A stretch of DNA of 64,000 bases from Paracoccus indicus (GTDB lineage: Bacteria > Pseudomonadota > Alphaproteobacteria > Rhodobacterales > Rhodobacteraceae): the NCBI RefSeq assembly GCF_003056335.1, contig NZ_PYWA01000007.1:176960-240959 (forward strand), read 5' to 3'. Below are positions 9,659-21,248 of the stretch, one piece after another. The position numbers were made by a program, and so were the translations under genes. The notes below the pieces were generated by a model, which saw only the letters and a program-made list of their open reading frames with translations, made no database searches and was not told the DNA's origin. Within the stretch, counting starts at the first letter, position 1; each line of letters begins with the position of its first letter.

Positions 9659-10543
9659 ATGACGGTGATCCAGCTGAATGCCGAAGACGGATTGACCGAT
9701 GGGCTGCTGCAGACGGCCCGGGACCTGCCCAAGGGGGCGCCGATCGTGGTCATGCTGCACGGCTATCGCTATTCACCCGCCACCCCTGCCCATGATCCGC
9801 ATCGCCACATCCTTTCGCCCGTCGCCCTGCCCCATACGACATCCTGGCCCTGCGCCCTTGGGCTGGACGGCGCTGCCGATCAGGGGCTGGCCATCGGCTT
9901 TGGCTGGCATGCCCGCGGCAGGCTGCGGGCCGCCTACAGGCGCGCCGGCCCGACGGGACAGGCGCTTGCCGATGTCGTGTCGCGGCTGGCGCAGGTATCG
10001 GGGCGGCCCGTGGGGCTGATCGGGCATTCGCTTGGCGGGCGGGTGGCGCTGCAGGCCGTGCAGGCGGCGGATGCGGGCAGCATCGGTCGCGTCATCCTGT
10101 TGAACGCGGCCGAGTTCCGCGACACCGCCGCCGCCGCATTGGCCCGCCCCGCCGGTCGCCACGCCGAGGTCATCAATGTCACCGCCCGTGAAAACGACCT
10201 GTTCGATTTCGCGCTGGAGCAGCTCTTGTCGCGCGGCAAGCGACGCGCCCTCGGCTTCGGGTTGGAAACGCAATGCCCGAACTGGGTCGATCTGCAGATC
10301 GACGATGCGGCAACGCTGGATGCGCTGGACGGGTTGGGGTTTCCGACCGAACGGCGCGCGCGCCGCCTGTCCCACTGGACGCCTTATCTGCGGGGCGGGC
10401 TGTTCGATTTCTATCGCGCGGCGCTTTGCCACCCCTGGGCCCTGCCCCTTGGCCTGCTGCGCCACAATCTTCCGACGTGCCCGCATCCGCGCTGGTCGCG
10501 CTTGCTGGCACCAACGGTGGGCCTGGGCGAGGTGCGGGCCTAG
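9659..10543 (+). CDS. Alpha/beta hydrolase
   Basis: About 294 residues with an alpha/beta hydrolase fold: a strand followed by MLHGYRYSP (oxyanion region) near residue 30, and the nucleophile elbow GHSLGG near residue 121. Asp and His candidates are present toward the C terminus. There is no signal peptide, so it is probably cytosolic, and the substrate cannot be told from sequence. ATG 9659 is chosen over an upstream TTG because GGAGG sits at ideal spacing. Its TAG stop shares a CTAG palindrome with the stop of the convergent yciB. Confidence 0.8.
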   Translation: MTVIQLNAEDGLTDGLLQTARDLPKGAPIVVMLHGYRYSPATPAHDPHRHILSPVALPHTTSWPCALGLDGAADQGLAIGFGWHARGRLRAAYRRAGPTGQALADVVSRLAQVSGRPVGLIGHSLGGRVALQAVQAADAGSIGRVILLNAAEFRDTAAAALARPAGRHAEVINVTARENDLFDFALEQLLSRGKRRALGFGLETQCPNWVDLQIDDAATLDALDGLGFPTERRARRLSHWTPYLRGGLFDFYRAALCHPWALPLGLLRHNLPTCPHPRWSRLLAPTVGLGEVRA

Positions 10544-11157
10544 CCGTCCTTCTCGGGCAGCGCATGGGCCCGGTAAAGCCCCGCGTTCCCCAGCAGGAAG
10601 ACGAAAATCAGCACCGGCAGGCCGAAGGTCTTGAAATAGACCCAGGTGGTTTCGGACATGTTGCGCCAGATCACCTCGTTGGCGACGGCCAGCGCCAGAA
10701 AGAACAGCGCCATGCGGAAGGTCAGCTTGCGCCAGCCTGCCTCATCCATGGGCAGAGTCTCGGACATGACGGCACCCAGCCAGTTGCGGCGCAGGATCAG
10801 GCCGGTCCCCAGGATCGCCGCGAACAGCAGATAGATCAGCGTCGGCTTGAATTTGAAGAAGGCCGGATCGTTCAGCCAAACCGACATGCCGCCGAAGACC
10901 ACCACCAGCACCAGCGTGGCCACCTGCATCGGCGCCAGCTTGCCGGTGATGCGCCATTGGATCAGCGTCGAGATGATCATTGCGGGAATGAAGGCCAGCG
11001 TGGCCACGATGAAACCGCTGTAGGTTTCGCCCCACAGAACCACCTCTCGGCCCCGATACAGCATGAAGACCCCGAAGAAGAGGATCAGGGGACCAAATTC
11101 CAACACGGGCTTGATCCAGGGCTTGTTGTTCGTCATCGGGTTATCCGCTTTTTTCAT
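10540..11157 (-). CDS. yciB: Inner membrane-spanning protein YciB (septation protein A)
   Basis: Polytopic inner membrane protein of the YciB/IspZ family (about 205 residues, five or six helices). Conserved features are LEFGPLILFFGVF near the N terminus, the KPT segment, and NEVIWRNMSETTWVYFK in the C-terminal half. The family affects envelope integrity and septation; no enzymatic reaction is established. Two starts are possible, ATG 11157 and ATG 11136, neither with a strong ribosome-binding site. It converges on the hydrolase gene, and the two overlap by CTAG. Confidence 0.9.
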   Translation of the reverse strand: MKKADNPMTNNKPWIKPVLEFGPLILFFGVFMLYRGREVVLWGETYSGFIVATLAFIPAMIISTLIQWRITGKLAPMQVATLVLVVVFGGMSVWLNDPAFFKFKPTLIYLLFAAILGTGLILRRNWLGAVMSETLPMDEAGWRKLTFRMALFFLALAVANEVIWRNMSETTWVYFKTFGLPVLIFVFLLGNAGLYRAHALPEKDG

Positions 11158-11235
11158 TGGCCATCGGCTGCATGACCCGTTCCATCTGGCGATCTTGTCG
11201 CCCGACCCGCGCCCCGCCGCAAGGGCGTTGGCGGC

Positions 11236-12138
11236 TCAGTCCAGCGGGATCGCGGTCAGGATCCTGCCCGGCAGGCGGCGCTTGCCCATCATCTGCTGGA
11301 CCAGCACCACGTGACGGGTGTCGGGTCCGAAGCGTTCGTCGGCGAAATGTTCGGGGTGGACGTTCAGGCGCAGCGTGGTCGTGCCGTCCCAGGTCGTCAG
11401 ATGCTGCGTGCCCAGAACGACATTGGTATAGGTCATGCTGCGGCCCCGGTTCTCGCCCTCGGTCAGATCGACCTGGCGTTCGGGGGCATAGCGCACCAGC
11501 ATGATGTCGATCTGCCCGCCCAGTTCGGACAGGGGCGACAGCTCGATCACCTCACCCTTGTCGGTGGGTTCGCGCATGACGCTGACGGTGGTAGCAGCAA
11601 AGCGACGGCTGTCGATCAGGCCCATCAACTGCGTCGGCCCCGGCGCCACGGCGGTCTCGATGCCCCCTACGATCATCTGGGGGGTATAGACCGAACGTTC
11701 GCCCGCGGCCCGGGCATAGGCTTCTTGGCGGTCGGTGAATTCGGGCCTGGCGAAGCTGTCGGCCCAACCAAGGTAATCCCAGTAATCGACGTGATAGGAC
11801 AGCGGCAGCACGTCGGGCTGCTGCGCCAGTCGTGTCAGCATCGCATCCGCCGGCGGGCAGGACGAACACCCCTGCGAGGTGAACAGCTCGACCACGACGG
11901 GTTGCGTCGCCGCAGGCAGGTCCACCGTCGGCGCCGCCACGTCCGAGGCCGAGAAATTGCTGAAACCGCCGTTCTCCAACGCCTCGGACAGCGATGGGAC
12001 CATCCGGCCCGGATCGTCGGGCGCAAGGATGATCGGCTGCGCAAGGGCAGTCCCGCCCCCTGCCAGCAGGGCAGCCGCGAAGGCCCCCGCCTGAACAAGG
12101 CGGCTATGGGTCCGGCACCAGCCTGACACAGACAACAT
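11236..12138 (-). CDS. DUF1223 family exported protein
   Basis: DUF1223 proteins are exported thioredoxin-fold-like proteins of unknown activity. After an N-terminal signal peptide (hydrophobic stretch ending in GGGTALA) comes the family core VVELFTSQGCSSCPPADAML, a CxxC-like Cys pair in a thioredoxin-like position. It continues with YHVDYWDYLGW and YTPQMIVGG. The frame is open back to 12351, but ATG 12138 is preceded by GGGGAT at good spacing; ATG 12159 is the alternative. About 300 residues. A periplasmic redox role is inference. Confidence 0.85.
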   Translation of the reverse strand: MLSVSGWCRTHSRLVQAGAFAAALLAGGGTALAQPIILAPDDPGRMVPSLSEALENGGFSNFSASDVAAPTVDLPAATQPVVVELFTSQGCSSCPPADAMLTRLAQQPDVLPLSYHVDYWDYLGWADSFARPEFTDRQEAYARAAGERSVYTPQMIVGGIETAVAPGPTQLMGLIDSRRFAATTVSVMREPTDKGEVIELSPLSELGGQIDIMLVRYAPERQVDLTEGENRGRSMTYTNVVLGTQHLTTWDGTTTLRLNVHPEHFADERFGPDTRHVVLVQQMMGKRRLPGRILTAIPLD

Positions 12139-12265
12139 TTGCAGATCCCCGATCTTCATCCTGGACACAGTGATAGCGACCATGCCCCGCAAAGGCCAAA
12201 TCAAGGCTTCGTCAGCAACCGGCAGCTTTCGGTGCCGTGCCCCTTGAGCAACAGCGCGCCCTATG

Positions 12266-12285
12266 GTATGCGATTGCATACAATC
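12266..12285. promoter_or_regulatory. Overlapping palindromes upstream of acnA (candidate operator)
   Basis: Two nested inverted repeats share bases: GTATGC-GATT-GCATAC (12266-12281) and GATTG-CATA-CAATC (12272-12285). They lie about 95 bp before the acnA start and resemble operators of small dimeric regulators such as the GntR class. The regulator is not identified. Confidence 0.35.
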
Positions 12286-12377
12286 TTGCGAGACCACCCT
12301 TGCGATAAGGTTCCCGATGGGGCAAAGCAGGGGTACGCATGCCCGACCCATCCATTCTTCCAGACAGGGAGGCCCTG

Positions 12378-15152
<2,775 letters not shown>

Positions 15153-15176
15153 TCGATCGGCGTTCACGAACGGAAA

Positions 15177-15205
15177 AGCCCCCGGCCATCGGTCGGGGGC
15201 TTTTT
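15177..15205 (+). terminator. Rho-independent terminator of acnA
   Basis: An 11-bp GC stem (AGCCCCCGGCC / GGTCGGGGGCT, one wobble pair) with a three-base loop, followed by a T run, 24 bp past the acnA stop. Confidence 0.92.
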
Positions 15206-15293
15206 GCTGCGCTGTCGTTCTATGGGTATTTGGACAACCGAGAAGCACCGGGGCCGCAATGTGATTTCGCGCCGGGTTGTCCGGAAGGAGCCC

Positions 15294-17096
15294 TCAGCCG
15301 CCGATGGCGACGCCTTCCCTGCGTGGATCGACGCCCCCTTGCAGGCCTTCGGGCGTCAAGACCACGCCTTGTAGGCCCGAGGTCAGATCACGCTCGGATA
15401 GTTCGAAGCCCATTGCGGTCAGGCCGTCGGTCAAGGCAGCGGGAAGACCGGCCTCGATATCCATGGTCCCGAAGCGGTTCAGGATGTTCGGGGTGGCGAC
15501 CGCCTGCTGGATATCCATGCCCCAGTCCAGATGCGCGATGATGGCCTTGGCGACATAGCCGATGATGCGGCTGCCGCCTGGCGATCCGATCACCATGACG
15601 GGCGCGTCATCCTTCATCACGATGGTCGGCGCCATGGACGACCGTGGCCTTTTGCCCGGCGCGATGGCATTGGCAATGGGGTAGCCTGCATCGTCATGGG
15701 TCTCGAAGCTGAAATCGGTCAGTTCGTTGTTCAGCAGGAAGCCGCCTGCCATCAAGCGCGAGCCGAAGCCGTTCTCGATAGTGGTGGTCATCGACAGCGC
15801 GTTGCCATCGGCATCGACGATCGAGATATGCGTGGTCGAGGGCAGCTCCAGCGCGCTGTCCTGTCCCCAGAGCATGGCATGCGACCAGCCAGGGCTGCCG
15901 GGTGAAACCTCGGGCAGGCTGTCGTCGCCTGCCAGCAGTTCGGCGCGCTTGGCCAGATAGGCGGGGTCGATCAGCCCATCGGTCGGCATGGGGACGAAAT
16001 CGCTGTCGGCCATGTAGCGCCCGCGGTCGGCGAAAGCCAGGCGCGAGGCATCGCCGATCAGCCGCCAGTTGTCGGCATCCTCGGGGCCTGCCGAGAGGTC
16101 GTAACTGTCCAGCATGCCGAGGATCTGACCCACGGTCAGCCCACCCGACGATGGCGGTCCCATCCCGCAGACATCGTGGTCGCGGTATTCCGCGCAGACG
16201 GCAGGACGCTCGATCACGCGGTAGCGCGCCAGATCTTCGGCCGAGAGATAGCCCGGGTTGTCGGTCGCACCGCGCACGGCCGCGGTGATCTGTTCCGCGA
16301 TTGGCCCCTCATAAAATGCATCCGCGCCGTCGCGGGCGATGGCCCGCAGCGTCTCGGCATAGGCCGGGTTCTTCAGCTTGCTGCCCTGCGCGACAGGCTG
16401 GCCGTCCGGGAAGAAATAGGTGGCGGTTTCGGGATAGCGCGACAGGGCGTCGCCCTCTTCGGCGACCAGACCGGCGAGGCGGGGGGATACCGTGAAGCCG
16501 TCATCGGCCAGCGCGATGGCGTCGTCGAAGAGGTCGGACCAATTCGCCTTGCCCCATTTGCGATGCGCCGTTTCCAAAAGCCGTGGCGTGCCCGGCGTCC
16601 CGACCGAACGACCGCCGACGACGGCCTCCATGAACTCCAGCGGCTCGCCATCCTCGTTCTGGAACAGGGTCGGGGTCACATCCATCGGGGCGGTCTCGCG
16701 GCCATCCAGCGTGGTCAGCTCGCCGGTTTCGGCGTCATACCAGACCAGGAAGGCACCGCCCCCCAACCCCGAGCTTTGCGGTTCGACGAGGCCCAGAACG
16801 GATTGCACGGCGACCATGGCGTCGGCGGCGCTGCCACCGGCCTCCAGCACGCGGGCACCGGCCTGAACGGCCAGCGGATGGGCGGCGGTGACCATCCAGT
16901 TCTTGGCGGTGACGGGGCGACCCTCGGCCTTGGCGGTCAGCCCGTCGCGGGCGGGCTGATCCAGATCGCCGAAGCCATCGGTGGTGATCTCGGGCGCCGA
17001 GGCACCCTCGGGGGAAATCGCATCGGTTGCCTGCTGGGCGCCCGCCAGTGATGCACTGCCCAGCAGAAGTGCCAGGGCCAGACCTGTTCGCGTCAT
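15294..17096 (-). CDS. ggt: Gamma-glutamyltranspeptidase / glutathione hydrolase
   Basis: Periplasmic Ntn-hydrolase that cleaves gamma-glutamyl bonds such as that of glutathione. A signal peptide (LALALLLGSASLAGA) starts the roughly 600-residue precursor. The autoprocessing and nucleophile Thr lies in the STTHISIVDADGNA motif near residue 420, so heavy and light subunits are predicted. Other family motifs are GLGGGAFLVWYD and PGKRPRSSMAPTIV, and GSPGGSRI near the C terminus. ATG 17096 is chosen because AAGGGAGA lies six bases upstream; the ATG at 17102 would overlap that site. Confidence 0.95.
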   Translation of the reverse strand: MTRTGLALALLLGSASLAGAQQATDAISPEGASAPEITTDGFGDLDQPARDGLTAKAEGRPVTAKNWMVTAAHPLAVQAGARVLEAGGSAADAMVAVQSVLGLVEPQSSGLGGGAFLVWYDAETGELTTLDGRETAPMDVTPTLFQNEDGEPLEFMEAVVGGRSVGTPGTPRLLETAHRKWGKANWSDLFDDAIALADDGFTVSPRLAGLVAEEGDALSRYPETATYFFPDGQPVAQGSKLKNPAYAETLRAIARDGADAFYEGPIAEQITAAVRGATDNPGYLSAEDLARYRVIERPAVCAEYRDHDVCGMGPPSSGGLTVGQILGMLDSYDLSAGPEDADNWRLIGDASRLAFADRGRYMADSDFVPMPTDGLIDPAYLAKRAELLAGDDSLPEVSPGSPGWSHAMLWGQDSALELPSTTHISIVDADGNALSMTTTIENGFGSRLMAGGFLLNNELTDFSFETHDDAGYPIANAIAPGKRPRSSMAPTIVMKDDAPVMVIGSPGGSRIIGYVAKAIIAHLDWGMDIQQAVATPNILNRFGTMDIEAGLPAALTDGLTAMGFELSERDLTSGLQGVVLTPEGLQGGVDPRREGVAIGG

Positions 17097-17160
17097 CGCC
17101 ATTCTCCCTTGATGTCGGCTTGATAAGGTCAGTCTGATCAAGTTGACGCAAGGGCGCAAC

Positions 17161-17703
17161 CTAGTCTTGTGCGGCCATTGCCTTTTCAAGCTGGGGCAGA
17201 AAACGGTTGGTGTAATCCTCGCGGATCAGGGGGCCAGCGTGGCGATAGAGGATGTTGCCATCGCCGTCGATGATGAAGGTCTCGGGCGGGGCGGTGACGC
17301 CCCAGTCAATGGCCGTTCGGCCGCGCGGGTCGGTGGCGATCGCCGCGAAGGGGTCGCCGTCGTCGTCAAGGAACGACAGGGCCGCGCCCTCGGGGTCCTT
17401 CAGGTCGACGCCATAGACCGGCAGCCGGGTTGACAGCTCGGTCAGGGTCGGATGTTCGGCGCGGCAGGGCGGGCACCAGCTGGCCCAGAAGTTCACCAGC
17501 TTGACCCCCGGTTCGCGCAGCATCGCATCGGTCAGCTGGACCTTGCCCGGCAGGGTCGTCTGCGGGATGGCCGGAGCCTGCCGTCCGATCATGGTCGAGG
17601 GAAGATTGCCCGGATCCTCGCGGTTCATCCCCCACAGGAAGGTCGCGGCCAAGGCCAGGAAGACGGCCGGGGGCAGCAGCATCAAGGGCGAGATCTTAGG
17701 CAT
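17161..17703 (-). CDS. ccmG: CcmG/DsbE thiol:disulfide interchange protein
   Basis: Membrane-anchored periplasmic thioredoxin that reduces apocytochrome c (and CcmH) during cytochrome c maturation. It has an N-terminal anchor helix (about residues 5-25), then a thioredoxin fold with the redox motif WCPPC near residue 79 and the cis-Pro segment VTAPPETFIID. About 180 residues, normal for the family. The ATG lies inside the last codons of ccmD, consistent with coupling. Last gene of the ccm run. Confidence 0.95.
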   Translation of the reverse strand: MPKISPLMLLPPAVFLALAATFLWGMNREDPGNLPSTMIGRQAPAIPQTTLPGKVQLTDAMLREPGVKLVNFWASWCPPCRAEHPTLTELSTRLPVYGVDLKDPEGAALSFLDDDGDPFAAIATDPRGRTAIDWGVTAPPETFIIDGDGNILYRHAGPLIREDYTNRFLPQLEKAMAAQD

Positions 17704-17839
17704 CGGTCTTGTGTCTTTCCAGATTGCGGCGGGCGCGGGCATTGGCGGCGACGCTGTGCCAGATCAATCCGACCAGCAGCAGCAGCGAAACGCCATAGGC
17801 GGCCAGAACCGTTCCGGCGTAACGTCCAAGGTCGATCAT
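17696..17839 (-). CDS. ccmD: Heme exporter protein CcmD
   Basis: A 47-codon gene. The product has one transmembrane helix (roughly residues 8-26) followed by an Arg-rich cytoplasmic tail ending KTDA. That is the CcmD pattern: a small subunit that helps release holo-CcmE from the CcmABC complex. Its ATG overlaps the ccmC stop (ATGA), and its stop lies within the start of ccmG. Position alone almost fixes the identity. Confidence 0.9.
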   Translation of the reverse strand: MIDLGRYAGTVLAAYGVSLLLLVGLIWHSVAANARARRNLERHKTDA

Positions 17840-18561
17840 GCGCGGGCCTCTTGCGCTTGCAATGCGGCCAGACGCCGCTTGCGGATTTCGGTGCGGGTGC
17901 GGATCACGACCAGCGCCAGGAACAGCAGCCCGAAGCCGATCATCGACAGGTAGAGCGGGTGGCGATAGGTCGCGGCCATCCGTTCACCCGACTGGACCGA
18001 GAGCGAGGCGCCCTGATGCAGCCCCTGGTTCCAGAACAGCACCGCATAGCGCGACAGCAGCGCAAAGACCGACCCCACGAGGCAGACGACGCCGGTCAGA
18101 TCGGCGGCGCTGTCGGGATCCTCGATCGCGGACCAGAGCGCGATATAGCCGACATAGAACAGGAACAGGATCAGGAAGGAGGTCAGCCGCGGGTCCCATT
18201 CCCACCACGTCCCCCACATCGGCTGGCCCCAGATCGCGCCGGTGATCAGCGCGATCAGCGTCATCACCGCGCCTATGGGCGCTGCCGCCTTGGCGGCCAG
18301 CGCACTAACGTGGTGACGGCGGATGATCCAGATCAGCGAAGCGACCAGCATCATCACCCAGATGTTGATGGCCATCAGGGCTGCCGGCACATGCAGGAAG
18401 ACGATCTTGACGGTCGATCCCTGGCGGTAGTCGTCGGGCGTCAGAAAGCCCCAGACCAGCCCGCCCGTCACGCAGATCGCGGCGCTGACGACCAGCCAAG
18501 GCAGAACCCTGTCGGTGGTGCGCATGAACTTGGCCGGATTTGCATATTCCCAGAGCGACAT
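17836..18561 (-). CDS. ccmC: Heme exporter protein CcmC
   Basis: Integral membrane heme-handling protein that loads heme onto CcmE. Six helices are visible in 241 residues, and the tryptophan-rich WWD signature is present as GTWWEWDPRLTS near residue 125. Conserved His residues flank it (HVPAALM near residue 77 and HQGASL later). It is in the order ccmB, ccmC, ccmD, ccmG, with a 52-bp gap to ccmB. Confidence 0.97.
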   Translation of the reverse strand: MSLWEYANPAKFMRTTDRVLPWLVVSAAICVTGGLVWGFLTPDDYRQGSTVKIVFLHVPAALMAINIWVMMLVASLIWIIRRHHVSALAAKAAAPIGAVMTLIALITGAIWGQPMWGTWWEWDPRLTSFLILFLFYVGYIALWSAIEDPDSAADLTGVVCLVGSVFALLSRYAVLFWNQGLHQGASLSVQSGERMAATYRHPLYLSMIGFGLLFLALVVIRTRTEIRKRRLAALQAQEARA

Positions 18562-18613
18562 GGTTCTTCCTTATCTGTCCTGTGGCGGGCTTCTCAAGCC
18601 CATTGGGACGGGT

Positions 18614-19270
18614 TCACCGCAGATTGACCCGCAGGGCGGCGGCGGCAGCGAAGGGGATCAGGGCCAGCACCAGAAGGGTCACTCCGCCAAGGAAGACCAG
18701 CGGCGTGGTGACGGGCAGGCTTTCGGCGCCCCGACGCGTGATCTCGGCCCCGAAGATCAGCGTGGGGATGTAAAGCGGCAGCACCAGAAGCGACAGAAGC
18801 AGCCCGCCGCGACGCAGCCCCACGGTGACCGCAGCCCCGAAGGCGCCAAGCATCGACAGCGCGGGCGTGCCGATCAGCAGCGACAGGATCAGCATCGGCA
18901 TGGCGCGGGTGGGCAGTTGCAGAAGGATGGCGAAGACCGGGGCCGCCAGGATCAGCGGCAGGCCGGTGGTGATCCAATGGGCCAGCGCCTTGACGGCGAC
19001 GGTCCCCTCCAGCGGCATGGGGGCGGTGGCCAGCAGGTCGAGGCTGCCGTCCTCGTGGTCCAGCGCGAAGATGCGGTCCAGCGACAGCAGGCAGGACAGC
19101 AGCGCCCCCACCCAGAGGATCCCCGGCGCGACAGGCGCCAGCGCCCCGCGGTCGGGACCGATGCCGAAGGGCACCAGCGCCGAGAGGATCAGGAAGAAGG
19201 CCACGCCCAGCCCGAAGCCGCCCCCTGCCCGCGTGGCAAGGCGCAGATCGCGCAGTAGCAGGGCGATCAT
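18614..19270 (-). CDS. ccmB: Heme exporter protein CcmB
   Basis: Membrane subunit of the CcmAB ABC complex, which uses ATP to free holo-CcmE from CcmC. The protein is 218 residues with six predicted helices and no large soluble domain, including the motif [13 protein letters not shown] in the first cytoplasmic loop. It overlaps the ccmA stop by ATGA. Confidence 0.95.
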   Translation of the reverse strand: MIALLLRDLRLATRAGGGFGLGVAFFLILSALVPFGIGPDRGALAPVAPGILWVGALLSCLLSLDRIFALDHEDGSLDLLATAPMPLEGTVAVKALAHWITTGLPLILAAPVFAILLQLPTRAMPMLILSLLIGTPALSMLGAFGAAVTVGLRRGGLLLSLLVLPLYIPTLIFGAEITRRGAESLPVTTPLVFLGGVTLLVLALIPFAAAAALRVNLR

Positions 19271-19896
19271 GCGAAAGCCTCGTTGAAGCCGGATGGGCGG
19301 GCGACGGGGCCGGGGCGGGCGCGGAAGGGCGTCAAGTCCAGCATCTGGGCGTCGGGCAGGCCAAGGTCGATATGGGTGGCCATCAGCGCCGCTCCGCCCT
19401 GCCCCAGATGCGTGCCCACGACCTGCGCAAAACGCCTCACCGAGGCCGCATCCAGTGAAACGGTGGGTTCATCCAGCACCCACAGCGGACGCCCGCTGAC
19501 GATCAGGCGCGCAAGGCCGAGGCGACGCTTTTGACCGGCTGACAGCGCACCCGCCGGACGATCCGCCAGCGCGGCCAGATCCATGGCGGCCAGCGCAGCC
19601 TCGATGCCGTCACCGCCGAAGACCTGCGCCCAGAAGGTCAGATTCTCCCGCGCGGTCAGGGATGATTTCAACCCGTCGGAATGGGCGGCATAAGCAACGG
19701 CATCCTCGGCCATGGCGACCGTTCCCGCGACGGGGACCTGCAGCCCCGCGATGGTTCGCAAAAGGGTGGTCTTGCCGATGCCGTTCGGGCCTTTCAGGAT
19801 CAGCGCCTGTCCGGGGTTCAGAGAAAAACTGACGCCCTCGACGGCCCGCAATCCGCCGCGCGCGACGGACAGATCGTGGACCGTCAGCAGGCTCAC
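19267..19896 (-). CDS. ccmA: Cytochrome c biogenesis ATP-binding protein CcmA
   Basis: ABC ATPase subunit of CcmAB. Walker A is [11 protein letters not shown] (near residue 36), the signature loop is [14 protein letters not shown], and Walker B is [13 protein letters not shown]. At 209 residues it is typically compact. Translation starts at GTG 19896, overlapping the stop of the Mth938-like gene as GTGA. Confidence 0.96.
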   Translation of the reverse strand: MSLLTVHDLSVARGGLRAVEGVSFSLNPGQALILKGPNGIGKTTLLRTIAGLQVPVAGTVAMAEDAVAYAAHSDGLKSSLTARENLTFWAQVFGGDGIEAALAAMDLAALADRPAGALSAGQKRRLGLARLIVSGRPLWVLDEPTVSLDAASVRRFAQVVGTHLGQGGAALMATHIDLGLPDAQMLDLTPFRARPGPVARPSGFNEAFA

Positions 19897-20246
19897 AGGG
19901 GCAGAAGCGCGCAGGCGACGCGGCGACCCTCAGAGAGGGTCACGTTGTAGGTCCGCGCCGCCGTGGGCGAATTCATCGCCTCGACGCGGATGTCGGCGGC
20001 TTCCATCGCGGCGACGATCTCGCGCGGGGCATAGGCGATCTGATCGCCCATGCCCAAGAACAGGACGTCGATCCGCCCCGCCAGTTCCGTCAGCGCGGCC
20101 AGGTCGGACAGCCCGCCCCAAGGGGTCACGCCGTCGCTTTCGACGACGATCGCCCCCTGATGCACCTTGCCTGCGACCCGGAAGAAGCCCGGGCCATAGC
20201 TGTCCACGGCATGTGCGCCCTCGAAATCGGTGGGGTTCAGGATCAT
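19893..20246 (-). CDS. Mth938-like (DUF498) domain protein
   Basis: A 117-residue protein of the Mth938/NDUFAF3-like fold. Visible features are the N-terminal [21 protein letters not shown] region, [10 protein letters not shown] in the middle, and the final [18 protein letters not shown] segment with conserved Asn and Arg. In alphaproteobacteria the gene commonly sits beside secDF, as here, and the mitochondrial relative assists complex I assembly. A matching bacterial role is not shown. It starts at the secF stop and overlaps ccmA. Confidence 0.85.
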   Translation of the reverse strand: MILNPTDFEGAHAVDSYGPGFFRVAGKVHQGAIVVESDGVTPWGGLSDLAALTELAGRIDVLFLGMGDQIAYAPREIVAAMEAADIRVEAMNSPTAARTYNVTLSEGRRVACALLPL

Positions 20247-21247
20247 CAGCCCTCCTCTGCGCCCTCGAAGGGCGACACGGATTTGCGCGGCTTGGCATTG
20301 GGATCGTTGGGGTCGGGTTTGCCCCAGTCACGCCGCACGCCCAGCCACAGAACGAAGTTCTTCGCGACATAGATCGACGAATAGGTGCCCACGAAGATAC
20401 CGAAGGTGATCGCGAAGACAAAGCCCCGGATCACGTCGCCACCCAGAACCAGCAGCGCGATCAGCGCGACCAACGTGGTGCCCGAGGTCATGATGGTCCG
20501 CGACAGCGTCTCGTTCACCGACAGGTTCATCAGGTCGCGCAGGGGCTTCTGCTTGAACTTCATCAGGTTTTCGCGAAGGCGGTCGAAGACCACAACGGTG
20601 TCGTTGATCGAATAGCCGACGATGGTCAGCAGCGCCGCGATGGTGGTCAAGTCGAAGCGGATATGGAAGGCCGCGAACAGCCCCATGGTCAGCAGCACGT
20701 CGTGGAACAGCGACACGATCGCCCCCACCGCGAACTGCCATTCGAACCGCAGCCAGATATAGACCGAGATCGCCGCCAGCGCCGCCAGCACCGAATAGAT
20801 GGCGGTCTTGATCAACTCGCCCGAGACCTTGGGCCCGACGGATTCGACGGAAGGAAAGCTGATCGAGGAATCGACCGTCTGCAGCGCGCCCTCGACGGCG
20901 GTGATCAGTTCGGGGGTCACCGCTTCGACGCCGTCCTGGGCGCTGATGCGGACCATGGCGACATGCTGATCCTCGCGGAAGCCGGGATCATAGACCTGAG
21001 TGATGGCGACATCGCCCAGATCAAGCGGCTGCAGGGCATTGCGATAGGCCGCAATGTCCACGGCCTGTTCGGATTCCGTGCGGATCGTCGTGCCGCCGCG
21101 GAAGTCGATGCCGAAGTTCAGCCCGTTCACCAGCAGCACCAGCACCGACAGGACCATCAGCAGGGCGGACAGCCCGAAAGTGGCCTTCTGCAGGCGAAAG
21201 AAGTCGATCTTGGTGTTGTCGGGGACAAGTTTCAAACGAAAGGCCAT
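20246..21247 (-). CDS. secF: Protein translocase subunit SecF
   Basis: Membrane component of the SecDF complex that uses proton-motive force to aid protein export. About 333 residues: first helix near residues 20-40, then GIDFRGGT (the SecF signature near residue 45), a periplasmic domain and five C-terminal helices with SINDTVVVFDRLREN. It directly follows secD, with its ATG one base past the secD stop. Confidence 0.97.
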   Translation of the reverse strand: MAFRLKLVPDNTKIDFFRLQKATFGLSALLMVLSVLVLLVNGLNFGIDFRGGTTIRTESEQAVDIAAYRNALQPLDLGDVAITQVYDPGFREDQHVAMVRISAQDGVEAVTPELITAVEGALQTVDSSISFPSVESVGPKVSGELIKTAIYSVLAALAAISVYIWLRFEWQFAVGAIVSLFHDVLLTMGLFAAFHIRFDLTTIAALLTIVGYSINDTVVVFDRLRENLMKFKQKPLRDLMNLSVNETLSRTIMTSGTTLVALIALLVLGGDVIRGFVFAITFGIFVGTYSSIYVAKNFVLWLGVRRDWGKPDPNDPNAKPRKSVSPFEGAEEG

Positions 21248-21248
21248 A

